Positions 50,287 to 62,120 of a stretch of DNA of 64,000 bases are shown piece by piece (position 1 is the first letter of the stretch; each line of letters starts with the position of its first letter). The DNA is taken from the NCBI RefSeq assembly GCF_036884655.1, contig NC_088335.1:46567001-46631000 (forward strand), given 5' to 3'. The notes under the pieces were generated by a model, which was not told the DNA's origin, ran no database searches, and saw only the letters and a program-made list of their open reading frames with translations. A program made the translations under genes and the position numbers. Origin of the DNA: Musa acuminata AAA Group. Lineage: Eukaryota; Streptophyta; Magnoliopsida; Zingiberales; Musaceae.

Positions 50287-50550
50287 ATGAAGCTTCCTTG
50301 CTTTCCCTACGTCACGCTCTGGGCTCTCATCTTGGTTGTCTTCTTCCTCTCACCAGCGTCAGGTACTCGTCTCCCCAAGGAGGCCAACTTCTGCGACCGA
50401 GTTGTGAGCTCTTCCTCTTCAGCGCACAGGCTGCCGTCTCGGTGCATTCAGTCTCCGCCATCGCCGCCGGCAGTCGGGGAGGAGATCGATCCAAGATACG
50501 GCGTCGAGAAGTGGCTTGTGCCGGCGGGGCCGAATCCTCTTCACCACTGA
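50287..50550 (+). CDS. CLE-family secreted signalling peptide precursor
   Basis: This codes for 87 residues without introns. Residues 1–26 are a signal peptide with the hydrophobic core WALILVVFFL and a cleavage point near PASG. A variable Ser/Pro-rich middle follows, then EEIDPRYGVEK and the CLE peptide WLVPAGPNPLHH at residues 76–87, directly before the stop. CLE peptides are cut from the C-terminus, hydroxylated on Pro, and bind leucine-rich-repeat receptor kinases at the cell surface to control meristems and vascular growth. The last eleven residues fit the family well, but position 1, almost always Arg, is Trp here (TGG; CGG to TGG is a single change). The start ATG is the first before the signal peptide. 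A longer overlapping frame (49962–50723) is a shadow. Which CLE subgroup it belongs to is not clear. Confidence 0.9.
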   Translation: MKLPCFPYVTLWALILVVFFLSPASGTRLPKEANFCDRVVSSSSSAHRLPSRCIQSPPSPPAVGEEIDPRYGVEKWLVPAGPNPLHH

Positions 50551-50802
50551 GCTCTCGCCCCGGCTGCGGTATACCGAGTGTGAGGAGTTCTTCATGCGTC
50601 CTCTCTGGTCCCTTCTTTCCATCGTGTTTCCTGGAGTATGCGCTGTGTAAGAAGAGACCGAGTGCTGTTCTTGGTTTTGAGGAGTGGAAAGGAATCACAA
50701 CGGAGGATGTCCTCTACTTTTAATTGCTATGTTCGATCTTTCAGTCATTACTAGTTGTTGTTGCTTTGGGTATGGCGTTCCTACTTGAGGTTTGCTTTTC
50801 TT

Positions 50803-50840
<38 letters not shown>

Positions 50841-51341
50841 CTTGAATAAAGAGAAGGTTGATTTGTTGCACAAATTCTACTCCCTATGTAAACAGAAAAT
50901 TAGTTTGATCTTCTAAATAACCGAAGAACAATATTTACATAATATAACTCGGAAAGATTATTTTTACGGTTCCAACTTTGATCTCATCGCAGCTCAAAAG
51001 AGGTTCACGGTTTCATTAAATTGAAGGGTAGTGGAGAAGTCATTGCACGGTCGCTTTAAAGGTCATCTCCCAAACCCAGACCGTCCTTGATATCAAATGC
51101 ATTCATGTGTTCTCTTGTGACACAACTAATGCATGAGGCTCACGGATAACAATCTTACAAATGTTATGCCAATTCCATTTAGAACCAACAACCATAGGAA
51201 GCTCTGTTTTACTCTTATTCTCTTGATCTAGGAATTATTATACATAGATAGGTTTTGGTCAATTTAAGGTTGGCTTTTGCATGTGGACGTAGATCAAAAT
51301 TAGAATATCTTAAAATTAGGCTTGTTATAAAAAAATATTAT
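50551..51341. other. Intergenic DNA downstream of the CLE gene
   Basis: Contains the probable CLE 3' UTR and the TA/GA microsatellite at 50803–50840. Nothing else recognisable up to the LTR at 51342. Confidence 0.4.
50803..50840. repeat. Compound (TA)n(GA)n microsatellite
   Basis: About seven TA units are followed directly by twelve GA units, about 250 bases after the CLE stop codon and possibly within its 3' UTR. Confidence 0.9.
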
Positions 51342-51886
51342 TGACATCTTTGTCAGTACAATGTGATCCTGATTCATATTCACGGAGTCATCCGAAGAGT
51401 GTTTTCTCCCAAATCTTTATCTACATAAAGATCGGAGTCGGGAGGACATTCCCGAGTCCGTTCTTCTGACGCTTAAGTTAGTACCGACGTCCACTTCTTT
51501 AACTTTAAATCCCCTTCATCCGGAGTTGAGGGTTTGTTTTTATACTTGACCTTAAGAAGACGAAATATCCTATAAAGATTTTATAGGGAAGGCGATTTGT
51601 AATTGACTAAAGCTGCCCCTTGGACTTCTAAGAATATTATTGTGAATATTTCATAGGGTAGGCAGTTCGTAACTATCCCAAGCTACCCCAGGACTCCCAA
51701 AAATATTCCTATGAATATTTTATAGGGTAGGCAGTTCGTAACCAATCCAAGCTACCTACTTGACTCACAAGAATATTCCTGTGAATATTTTGTGAGGGAG
51801 GTAGTTCGGTAATTAACTCGAGTAGTCTTATGTGGCACTAGCATGGCGAGCGATGGCTGACTAATTATATATTTACTATTATTTGT
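51342..51886 (-). mobile_element. 3' LTR of an internally deleted gypsy element
   Basis: It matches 53471–54075 in order: tgacatctttgtca, tacaatgt..tcttgatt, cataaagatc, ccttcatccagagtt, ggaatgtc.tataaagat, the gaatatt sub-repeats and agtctta..cactag..atggc. Inner sub-repeats of 65–72 bases (ggcagttcgtaac … gaatattcctgtgaatattt) occur about three and a half times at 51587–51830. On the minus strand the LTR follows a purine tract at 51900–51887, so the element is on the minus strand and this is the 3' LTR. The TGACA…TGTCA edge forms a short inverted pair. Confidence 0.7.
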
Positions 51887-51900
51887 TCCCCTCCCCCAAA
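51887..51900 (-). other. Polypurine tract of the deleted gypsy element
   Basis: On the minus strand TTTGGGGGAGGGGAACAA stands right before the 3' LTR. This supports the minus orientation that the gag remnant also shows. Confidence 0.55.
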
Positions 51901-53470
51901 GGCGTGCTTCGGTCTCTTGGGTTTGAGTGCATTGTTTGGTTTTTTTTTTTTTTTTTGCATAAGAGCATTTAGGATCTCCTCCTATAAGTTGGGCTTTTTT
52001 TTAATTAGGTGTCTTGGGTATATTACGCCTTGCATCTCTACCGTGGCATATTTTACTTGGCACATGTAAGACTTTTTTCAACTCATACACCTCGGACACC
52101 ATTTGGCCTGATCTTTCGTCATAGCAGGTTTCTCTTTATGCATGTTTGGTCTTCTCGACTTACACATTTCAACCATATTTCGCTTAGTAAGAGTCGGATT
52201 TTTCTCGACTCATGCGTTTCGGGTGCCATTTGGCCCAATCCTTCATTGTAGCGAATTTCTTTTTACGTGAGTTGGGTCTTCCCGACTCATATATTTCTTT
52301 GGCACTATCCTAATGGGATATTTGACTCAACCGCTAAGATGAGAGAAACTATTTTCTTCACATCCTCCTCAATTGTTGTTTTAGTAATGGAAGAGAGAGA
52401 GAGAGAGAGATACTCAAGTAGCATCCCTTCGACATAGTCCCAAAGGGACACTTGTGTCAATCACATAGAGAGGGAAAAATCATATCTTTCTCGATTAGCA
52501 CTTCAGCAGTACAGAAGAGAGGAAGATTTTCTCACATCTTCTTCGATTGATGCCTCAACAATAGGGGAGAGAGGGAGATTTCCTCGTATTTTCATCGATT
52601 AGTTCCATGGTAGTGGGGGAGGGGGGAGATTTCTTTATATCTTCCTCAATTGGCACCTTAACAATGATAGAGTGTCCCTTCGATGCGATCTCAAAGGGAT
52701 ATTTGTGCTAATCGCAAGAGGAGAGAGATCGTCTCCTATCTATTATGAGTCTGGAAGGCGGCAACATACTCCATTGGGTCTAGCATCGTCAAAGCTTTTA
52801 ATGATGAGAGGCAAAAGTTTGTTAGGACAGCTCTTCCTAGATATCCTGAATAAATGATTATTGACCCAAAGTGGGGTTGACCTGCCCATCACCCCTAGAT
52901 TGATGAAAGTCTTGGTGCATCTCTTTCAAGCATCAGTCCATTTATTGTAGTTGGATCCTTAAAGAGTTGTCCATTGAATCAGCTAAGTGGGTCTCGGATT
53001 TGAGAGGAGCAAGGCGATGTTGGGATAGTATACTAAACTCTACGGTCGAGGAGTAGGGCGCTCCCTCGACCGATGGTTCGATAAGCCTCAGATGCCCCTA
53101 AGATGCTAGCAACTTGTCAGGTGGGGGGACCCTAGCGGACGCCGATGCTAGTGGTTGTCGAACTGTCGACGGTAGTTAAGGCATTGACATCGCCTGTTGG
53201 TCTAACCGAGGTATAGGCAGGGTAACGACCTATATCATAGCAGCTAATGCTTGTATTTTCTAGGTAAGGTTCAAGAATGTCTCGATAGAGATGAGTAGAT
53301 GGCTTAGTGACACTCTCGGAGATGAGGGTCTAGGGTCGTTGAATGGATATTAGTATTGCATTGGTACTTGTGGCAAGGTAGATGTGTCTATGTGGGGGAA
53401 AGAGTGGTTGTTGTCTCATTTGAGTAAAGTACTATGGGTCGAGGGTAGAGCCTCACTTGAGCAGGGCCGT
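51901..53470 (-). mobile_element. Internal remnant of the gypsy element with a broken gag and tandem repeats
   Basis: On the minus strand about 52790–52737 reads DPMEYVAAFQTH and then a stop. This is the start of the Ty3/gypsy gag core ('DP.EYVAAF..QM'). No protease, reverse transcriptase or integrase is left. 52070–52310 holds two to three imperfect copies of a unit with 'ctcgact..catttggcc..atcctt', and 52380–52680 repeats a 60–70-base unit with 'gatttcctcatatcttc.tcgatt'. With only 1.6 kb between the LTRs, most of gag-pol has been lost. Confidence 0.65.
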
Positions 53471-54075
53471 TGACATCTTTGTCAATACAATGTAGTCTTG
53501 ATTCGTCTGAGTGGAGTCATTCAAAATAGAGAGTGTCTTCTCTTGAGTCGTTACCTGCATAAAGATCAAAGTCAGGACAAGCTTCCTGGGCCAATCCCTC
53601 CGATGTTTAAGTACTGAGGTTCACTTTTTTAGCTCTAAGTATCCTTCATCCAGAGTTGTGGGTGTATTTTTACATCCGACTTTAAGTAGACGGAATGTCT
53701 TATAAAGATTATGTAAAGACGGTTGCCCCTTGGATTGTGGGTTTGCAACCTTAATTGCCCCTTGGATTCTCGAAAATATTTTAATGAATATTTCAAAGAA
53801 AAGACGGTTCATAATCATCTCGAGCTACCCCTTGGACTCTCGAGAATATTTCTGTGAATATTTCTCAGGGGATGCAGTTCGTAACAAATCTGAGTGAGTT
53901 GTCCTCTAGACTCTTGAGAATATTTTGCATATGGGAGACAGTTCAATAATTATCTTAAACTGTCTCTTGGACTCCTATTCATATAGGCAAATGGGTGTCG
54001 GGTTGTTTAGTCTTATTTCCTTTCACTAGTGTTACATGGCGTTGGCATGACGGGCGACTAATTTCTTTTTTCGAG
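53471..54075 (-). mobile_element. 5' LTR of the internally deleted gypsy element
   Basis: This is the diverged partner of 51342–51886, with the same edge TGACATCTTTGTCA and the same block order, including the repeated tggactctcgagaatatttctgtgaatattt units (53750–53930). It lies on the gag side, as expected for a 5' LTR on the minus strand. No primer-binding site that I recognise follows at 53470. Many substitutions and gaps separate the LTRs, so insertion is old. Confidence 0.7.
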
Positions 54076-55569
54076 TTGGGATAAGATTGGTATTAGGCCA
54101 ATCCACCTAAGCTGCAGACCTAATAGAACCCAGAGGAGCTCAGTCAAATTGATCCTGATATCAATTCATAACTAAAATAGGCTCACAAAAATGACAATAG
54201 ATATTGTCGAAGAATTTAAGATATCATATTATTTTTCAAAAAATAAATGGTGAAGATGAGATTCAATCCTAAAATCTTATTATCAACCAGCTAAGATCTT
54301 CAAATTTGAACATTTGGTTAAGTGTTACATAGTAATAGGAGAATAACATATCTACTTATTATATGCAAAAAACAAAAAAAAACTGCAGAAGTTTGAACAG
54401 CACCAACGATCACTGAGTCTTTAGCATGACTCTCTCAGATGAGAAGGATTCTAGTCATGGCCATGACTCCTAGTAACTTAGAGAAGCTTTCTCAGAAAAA
54501 TCTCCCAGCATACAACTTGGATTGGAGGCCAACCACAGCAAAAGTCCAAATTGGTGTCTGCTTGTGTTGCATTCTCCAATCAACTATGGGGATCTTAACA
54601 GCAGATCTTGGGGAAGTTTCTTCCTCTGGATTTGTATAGCTTCAGACATCTCACACATTCAAAGACTTTTACTTAGAAATTGTTGTGGTGTTCTTGGACT
54701 TCATGACCAGTTAACCAACTAAAATCCTTGCATCATGTTCTACTTGTCAAAACCATATATTCTTTGAGTTGACTCAGAAGCTAACTTCTGGTTTTGTGAT
54801 CAAAGTAGAAAGTAATTTTAGTTCACCCTAAAGTGGGATTTGTTCTCACTGCTTTTCTACACCTCTGGTCCTCCTTCTCATGGAGATTGAAGACAGATTT
54901 TATGGCTGCATGAATTTATGGCATATCTTATAGTAGTGGTGAGTCCATTATGTGTCACAAATACTGTGAGGATAATTGTTCCAGAAGCATTTAAAATATT
55001 CTAATGGAAATATATTGCTGATTAATATTTCTTGAAACTAGACAATAGCAACTGAAATAATTTGTTTAGTGACTCCTATGATCTCCAGGCAATTATCAAT
55101 GTTTGCATTTGGTTCCATAAAGTTACAAACCTGTGTAAAATAAAAAAGAGATGACCTTTTCCATGCATAAAAATATTAAGTTTTACTGATGCACACTCAA
55201 AAGTTTCCTTTGAATCATAAACATGAACATTCAGCTCTACTAATGGCTGATTCAGCTCAGAGATTTTCCATGATCCGATGCGTGTATCACATATCAAAAT
55301 GTTGAAGATGGTCAGAGGAAACAACAAAGCATTTTTCAAGGGATGAGGGTGATCAGTGCCACCAGTACAGCTCCAAAAATCAACCTGGAAAGCTGAATTG
55401 ACTTCCATTCTTAATGCAGCATTTCCAAACCCAGTGGAAGGAGAAGATGGATTCAACTCAGACGAGTCAAAGAGTTCATTGCCTCGATGTTTCCTTAACG
55501 TCTGCGAGTGATTTCATTCCCGGTCAAATACTTCAAGAGATTTGAACTGTATAGAGGCCAGAGACAGTC
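54076..55569. other. Intergenic DNA, nothing recognised
   Basis: Mixed to AT-rich sequence. A minus-strand frame at 55456–55076 starts with TTG rather than ATG and shows no domain. The last part is the likely promoter of the peptide gene. Confidence 0.45.
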
Positions 55570-55577
55570 TATATATA
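55570..55577 (+). promoter_or_regulatory. TATA box of the small secreted peptide gene
   Basis: TATATATA lies 87 bases before the ATG at 55657, leaving a leader of about 50 to 55 bases. Spacing and context fit a Pol II core promoter. Confidence 0.55.
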
Positions 55578-55656
55578 CATTTACTTCTCCATTCATCTAT
55601 GTATCAGATTTCCTCATCCACCTATACGATCTTTGGTCTTCCCTGAAACATCAGCA

Positions 55657-55890
55657 ATGGCAATGAGTTCTGCGAGGATTCACCTGCTCAAAGTGACAGC
55701 CATGGTCTTCATCTTGCTGCTCTTCAGCTTCCAATCCTCGGTGGTGGAAGCACGGAGCTTAATGCGATTTAGGAAGATGGTGAATCTGGACATCATGTTC
55801 CAGTCCCTCCCAAAAGGCCCCGGTGGACCTTCTACTGCTTCAGATTGCACCAATGGCTCCAGCAGCAACGGCGGACCGTGCCCTCCCTGA
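55657..55890 (+). CDS. Small secreted peptide precursor with two C-terminal cysteines (possible CTNIP/SCREW-type phytocytokine)
   Basis: This codes for 77 residues in one exon. Residues about 1–32 form a signal peptide (core VTAMVFILLLFSF, cleavage near VVEA). The mature part starts RSLMRFRKM and ends with LPKGPGGPSTASDCTNGSSS and NGGPCPP. The features – a small secreted precursor, a basic middle, a Pro/Gly/Ser-rich C-terminus and two cysteines (64 and 75) in a CTN…CP arrangement – resemble the CTNIP/SCREW phytocytokines perceived by the receptor kinase HSL3. The LPKG word also recalls IDA-like peptides, but the IDA core PIPPS..SKRHN is absent. The family call is an inference from memory of the motif. 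That it is a secreted peptide gene with its own TATA box is better supported. Confidence 0.7.
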   Translation: MAMSSARIHLLKVTAMVFILLLFSFQSSVVEARSLMRFRKMVNLDIMFQSLPKGPGGPSTASDCTNGSSSNGGPCPP

Positions 55891-57399
55891 GCTCCATCTT
55901 CATTGTTCTCACTCATGTTTGATGTTTCATCTTCAGTTCTTCTGTCACCAATGCTGCATTGGGTAGGAAGAAAACATGTAATAAGCAGGTTGCATAGAAA
56001 ATCTGTAACAATATACATCCACCTTATAGAATTATACCATTTCTTTGTTCAATGTTCATCCTGATGACAGATATGCCTGTATGCATCTTCAACAAAAACA
56101 ATCCCAATCTTGATTATAAGATTCTGGCATGTCTTACATCAATTTTGTTGCTAAAGCTGGAGTGACCAAAAAACAGAACTGCATACACATAATCTCAGGG
56201 AGACATACAATAAATAAATCAAGATAATTCAAATTCTTTAATATTTTTATTATAAATATTAAGATTATGTAATATATGTATCTTTTATGTATGCCTGTAA
56301 TATAAGTGTAAACTCTATGTATGCACTTGAAAGACAATCAAAATAGTCAAGAACAAAATAAATCTTATGAATTATGAGAATTGTTACTAATCATGGGTTT
56401 GGAAATTTGATCAAAGGGTACCATTAATCAGCCTCTGTCTCTAAACTCCCTCCTTTGATAATGTTGATATTCAAGCATTTCTCTGCTGGTATATTTATCC
56501 TCAACATTCACCAAAACTGAAAACCTGCCTCTAACTGCATGAATAATTCCCCTTTGATACATTTCCTATCAACAAATGTGCTTCCTTAATGGCCTGTTCT
56601 TCTTCTCAACCCACAGATGATGTATACACGGGCTGATAAAATAAGTATTTCCTCTATATTGATGATGAAACCATTTTAAATCTTGTTCCAGAGACAGGTT
56701 TATGTAAACTTTTGCACAACAGTAAGAGGCTTTCCCAAATTCTTCCTGTTACTGGAAAATTGTGAATCAGGGTGCTGCACATCCTTATGATAACACAGAA
56801 AATTCCATGTAATGAAATAGAGAGGACAAAGCAGTATCAAGTAGGATCACACAGCATGTCACTAAGATCACATTAGCACACAGTGCCACATTTATCATAG
56901 CTGCTCAGTGATGCCACAAAGAGTTCCAAGAATCCACAATATCAAGATGTAAAATTTAAACTTCTATTCATCGACCGGCAGAGATTTGGATATGAAGAAA
57001 ATTTGCTCCCAGAAAATATAATTTACTACAAAATATGCTACATATAATTTTTATTTTGATATAAGTATAGAACAAGATTAGCAACATATGTTGCATTATT
57101 AGTATGGTATACATGGAAACAATAGTTAGTTACATACTAGATCATATTTTTGATGGAATTACACACGAGACAGTAGTTCTTTAATTTAAATACCATTATA
57201 TTCAGGAAAAAAAACAGTGGACGTTACAATAGTAGAATTTCCGCTGATGACAGAACTTTCTTTAAGCAGCCTTCATTTTTTTTTTTTTTCTTCTTTTCAT
57301 CTGTGCTAAGGTAATTGTATGATCTGGTACTCTAAAGAAACAGTTGGCTATACTGAAGGGTTGAGAGGCCAGATGGGAATGTACAAGTTTTTCCTACTA
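55891..57399. other. Intergenic DNA between the peptide gene and the DUF4336 gene
   Basis: Contains the likely 3' UTRs of two converging genes. AT-rich around 56210–56360 and 57000–57200. No other gene recognised. Confidence 0.45.
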
Positions 57400-60300
57400 T
57401 TACTGTTTTCTTCCAGAAACAGTCTTCTTCACAACACCAACTGAGACCAAGAACTGATCAAGGGATGACAAGGTCTTCATATCATCCGGTGGAAAGTAAC
57501 TAGCTGCCTTTCCCATAACCGATGCAAAGAGAAGAGACAGTGAAGGCCTCGTGGTGAAGCGATCGCCCAGGAGCTCATCTAGAAAACCAAAGGCTGCCAA
57601 AAAATCTGACCTACTGGCATTTATTGGAGCAGCAAAATGGGCAGGAATTATCCGTCTGAATGGCCAGTCTTTAGCAATCCGATCAACCCAGTCTCTTACC
57701 TGAAAATTATGCACAGGAAACAGGATGGCACTATAGATGAAAGCTTGTTGAAGAGAAAATATACAATAGCATTAAAATAGATTCATTAATTTCAATTTAA
57801 AAATTATTTTATGCATAATTGGATAGGGAAAACAGAGAAGCTGCTAAAAACAGATGCTTCTCAAGCCAAATACAGAGAGACACAGTACTTGCTGTTTATT
57901 TCCAGTAGCAGGTCATGGCTCCTTGTCTAGTTCGAAGGACCACAATAGATGTCAGTAATTAAAGGTGGAGCTCTCACTAATAATGAAGTATTTTCCATGA
58001 AGAACTCGTAGCTGCTACCTTCTGCAGCATTATGCAATGTATAAGGTGATTAGGTGTCCGAGTAGGCCTAGATTCATTGGTAAAAGTGAATGATGCCAGA
58101 ACACATGACAGCCTAAAAGATTGATTGATACCTAGAGATTTTAGAAATAACCCATCTAGTTGTCAGAACACACCTTTTCTGGTACTTTGCTGAATACCAA
58201 AGTCTTGACAATAGGTGAAACAATCAACTTCTGTGACATCTGAGCAAAGCTGGCAGTGGGTTCCAACAAATTTGAAGGGCCTAAAAACAAAATTTGCAGC
58301 ACCATCCGTTCCCAACCTGACAACGAATTCATTATAAAGGTTACAAAACTCAAGTCACCCAAAAAAATTATAAGGATTAAACACAAGATAACTACATCAA
58401 GTGCAAAATATTGTATCCATCATGCAGCCCACATGAATAATAGCATTTAGAAATCTCTGCTTGTTATATTAAATTCAATGACTGTAACATTATGTATGTA
58501 AATAACAACTGTAATATAATTTAATAGCTAGAACTGCCCTCCAAATGGCTGCTTCTACAGCCTTGCATTCCATCCACTATCAAATATTGTAGAAAGCATA
58601 AACTCTGATGCATCAGCTACTAATGTTCACTAATTATTCTGCTTTACCAAAAGAAAGGCACAATTAGTTTGACACTGAATTAACATTCCATTTCAGGAAT
58701 ATGAAAATGTGTCCTATTATTTATTTGTGGGTTGCTCTTCTCAGATATCATTTTTTTTTAAGAAGATCTGAAACCTTTGTTATATCAAGAATAAATAGTT
58801 CAACATAGAATTAACAAATAGCTACAAATCTATCCAAGAAGAGGCAACGTATATATAAAATGAGAAACATTATCACCGAAACCACATTTTATAGCAAAAA
58901 AGCATAACTATGTAGATGGTCAATGACTATAATGTGAGAGAAGAATAATAAAACAATACTCGATCTAGGGCAATGATAAAGTTCTCTCCAAAGAAGATGA
59001 TCGAATATTAGAAAATAGCTTCTTCAAACATATAAATTTGGATTTGCTCGTTCAATTTGTTACAATATGAAAAATGAGAAATAATTAGACAATTTGTTTT
59101 ACTTTTCTACCTTTTTTGTTTGTTATTTTGTTCCCTTACGGAAGGACTATATAATGACAAATTCATTCTAACCATTCCGTTGTCAGACGATGAATCTTGG
59201 AGCTTTGTTTTCTTACAGTTTTAGCTAAGTGGCTTAAGGTAATTTTCATCGTCCCTTTGGTTCCTACTTCCTCTCCCTTGTTCCACAAATCAGTTACATC
59301 ATTTATCTTTGTGTTATGACTTATGAGTACTAACCTTTTTGGCGGTTTAACTTGTTATCAACAACAGGTTCATCAGGAACTTCTTTTCCTTTGCTGAGGA
59401 TCTTGACTGCCAAACCATTTTTAGCAGATGCTAACAAAGAGTCTTTGCTAATACATGCTGGTGGCTGCCTTGGGACATAAATGACAGCGTCTGTCACTAG
59501 CAAAGTTCGTGAACTTCTATGATAAAATGCCACCTCTACGTAGGGACCAATACCTATAAGAAGCAAAACCACATGATCAGAAGAAACAGTCTAAATATTA
59601 TTCTGATCAAGTAGAGTATAATAATTCTGGTCAGCATAAACTATTATATAAGATATGCAAATACATGGATGCAATAGGATATCTAGAAATTTGCAAGAAT
59701 CCTAAGATCACAAGAGTTAGTAGTTAACATATATTTTCAGATTAAGTGATATAATAAAAAGAAATGCAGGTCTGGAAAGTAATATACTTAAGATAGTGAC
59801 TTTACCTACTTCAGGTGAGCTAAGAATCTTTTGTTCGATCTCATCAGCCCATGGAGTAGAAGTATCCTCATCTCTCAAAGCTCTGGCACGGAAAATTCCA
59901 AAAAATTCAAGTGGCAAATTAATTGGCCAACTCCATTGCCTAGGAGCCACCCACACTTGTGCACGTGGGAACTTCCTTGAAAATGGACCCACAAAGATTT
60001 TATGTTCATAAGCAAAAGTTGGGAGTATAATATATTCCACACGAGCATTCAACTCTTTTAGGAGCTGTGATTGCAAAAAAATGAAATAGAAAATCTATGG
60101 TAAGCTCATTAGCTAACCCATGTGTATTAAAATAACATAATAAATAATCTATTAAAACTATGGGTAGCAATTGAAACTCTGGGAAATAAGTGTTTGATCT
60201 GGTGAACACAGACAGATAGAAATTGCCTAACATTGTTAAACTTTGATTTCAGAACAAAACTGAACCTAAAAAGAAACTACAGCAACAAAAATAATAAAAG

Positions 60301-62036
60301 ATTGAGGAGAGTCGTATGATGCACAAACCTCAATGCATTCCTTAGTTGGCGCAATAGGTGCATGAACCCATAGTCCTCCAGACTTCAATTTGATGACGGT
60401 CATCCTAATATTTGTTGAGACACTACTGAAACCCAGTGCTTGCTCTTGTTCAAAAAGCCATATACAGTCTTTGACAGCCTTGGAAAATAAAACATAGTCA
60501 ATAAAGTCATATTTCTCTAAGAAGCATAACTCTTATAGAAACCATTAATCTATATAGAGATACATATATACTTATGAAGCACAAATATATAGGTGCAAAT
60601 CTATACTAAGAAAACAAATGCATATTGATTAGAGTATGAAATGAGTTTATCATCCTTCTCTTCAATTTTCTTTCATTACAAGGATGTGATTGCAATTGAA
60701 TAATACGTGTGTATACAGAGCAGTTAGAAACACAAACCTAACCTGTAATAACTCAAAAATGACATGCAAGAATTAGAGTAAATGGGACACTGTGCATGTA
60801 AAAGTTGAAGGTTCATTGAATGAGTGTTTTCTGAAGGAGGAAGAGAAAAATGTAGGAATGTGTGTAACAAACAAATGTTTATACACAAGAAGACATGTGG
60901 TGTCAGAACACTTGGCATTCTAGCTTCCTCTCTCTATAACTCTCACAACAAAAGAGGCAGCTAATGTGGTTCGTACTTTCCTGTTCAGCTCATTTTTAGG
61001 CGGAAAATGGAACTTGTAATTGAATAGATCAGGCATAATTAAAAGAGTTTGAGAAGTGTGACTATAATCTCTGAAGCAACTCTTTTCTTCATTATGTCAC
61101 CTCTAGAAATACAATTGAATTGGACATGCACATTTGTTCCTTTTTTCCTAGGTAAGATGTAAGATACAACGTTTCACACTTGTGAAAAGTAGGTAATGCA
61201 GAATTACTGCATGCTGTCATCTTAGATCAAATCTAAACACTTTAAGTTCCATATGTGTTGTAACCATACTATTAAGTTTAAAATACTCAGTCCAAGCTTT
61301 CTCCTGTTAGACATGATATAGTGGATCATTATAATATTAGGAAATTGGAGAATCTTCTCCATTCCATTCAGGCTGAGATCCTTGAAACTAAAATTACAGG
61401 ACCCAATTGTTATTGAGTTCAATAACTTGGGATTATTTGCAAGCCCAATACTGGAGAGAAATAGGTTCTGAATATGGTCCAGAACCTGTTACCAAATGAG
61501 TAGAGATGGTGAAAAAAAATACCATCTTACATTAGCCATAGTAGAACTTTATCTTGATTCAGCACACCAGTGATACAATACATAGCAAATTTATGGTCCT
61601 CAGAAAGGGGTTCAATCCAAGAAGGCACTAAATCTATCGAAGATCCAAAGATGACATGGTATTTAACACAGACCCAGAGATTCAAAGCCAACACATAGTC
61701 CTCCAGAGTCCAATCTAATCACACAGAGGAGTGTACATGAGAGGACAAGAGACTCACCTCAGTCCTTATGGTGCGCCGGTTGAGGAAGGGACCGAGCGGG
61801 AAGGGAAAGCCGGTGAAGTTGAGATAGAACCTCCCGGAGCCACCGTCGTTTTCCCCCGCCGCAGCGACCACCAAGCCGGCCGCACCCTTTCTTCCGCTCC
61901 GACTTGGTTTCCGATCCAAGAACAGATTCTTCGGGAGGCCACCAAGAAAGGAGTGCCGGCTCTGGCTCCGAAACGAGAGCGAATTCTGCGTCAGGGCAGT
62001 GTTGGGATGCAGCGTAGCAGCGGCAGCTGCTGCCAT
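57400..62036 (-). CDS. DUF4336 protein with a plastid-type leader, 6 coding exons
   Basis: Exons on the minus strand are 62036–61758, 60478–60329, 60064–59806, 59553–59335, 58316–58174 and 57699–57400. They join in phase to 449 residues. The first 60 or so residues are rich in Ala, Ser and Arg with few acids, as in a chloroplast transit peptide. The rest follows plant and cyanobacterial DUF4336 proteins: FTGFPFPLGPFLNRRTIRTE, WLFEQEQALGFSSVSTNIRM, TVIKLKSGGLWVHAPIAPT, YIILPTFAYEHKIFVGPFSR, VWVAPRQWSWPINLPLEFFG, GPYVEVAFYHRSSRTLLVTD, and DWPFRRIIPAHFAAPINAS near the end. The 'VHAP…AYEH…' layout is reminiscent of metallo-beta-lactamase folds, but a full metal site was not traced and no activity is known to me. 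Two upstream in-frame ATGs exist; the chosen one opens the transit peptide. Exon 6 begins with GTAAGAG, a donor-like word. Confidence 0.9.
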
Positions 62037-62114
62037 CGTTCTTCTCTTTCTCCTCCTCTCTCGCCTCGACCTCTGCTCGCGAGTTGTGATTCGATTATGG
62101 TGAAGACGGTTATC

Positions 62115-62120
62115 TGGGCC
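62115..62120. promoter_or_regulatory. TGGGCC element upstream of the DUF4336 gene
   Basis: TGGGCC lies 79 bases before the start codon, and two further copies are at 62490–62495 and 62506–62511. Site II-like elements are frequent upstream of plant genes for organelle proteins. Their use here is not shown. Confidence 0.4.

Noticed and set aside
49962..50723. 253-codon plus-strand frame over the CLE gene
   Set aside because: It overlaps the CLE frame in another phase, has no recognisable domain, and the CLE frame has a signal peptide and a family motif at its very end.
55076..55456. 126-codon minus-strand frame
   Set aside because: It begins with TTG, has no domain and no gene context.
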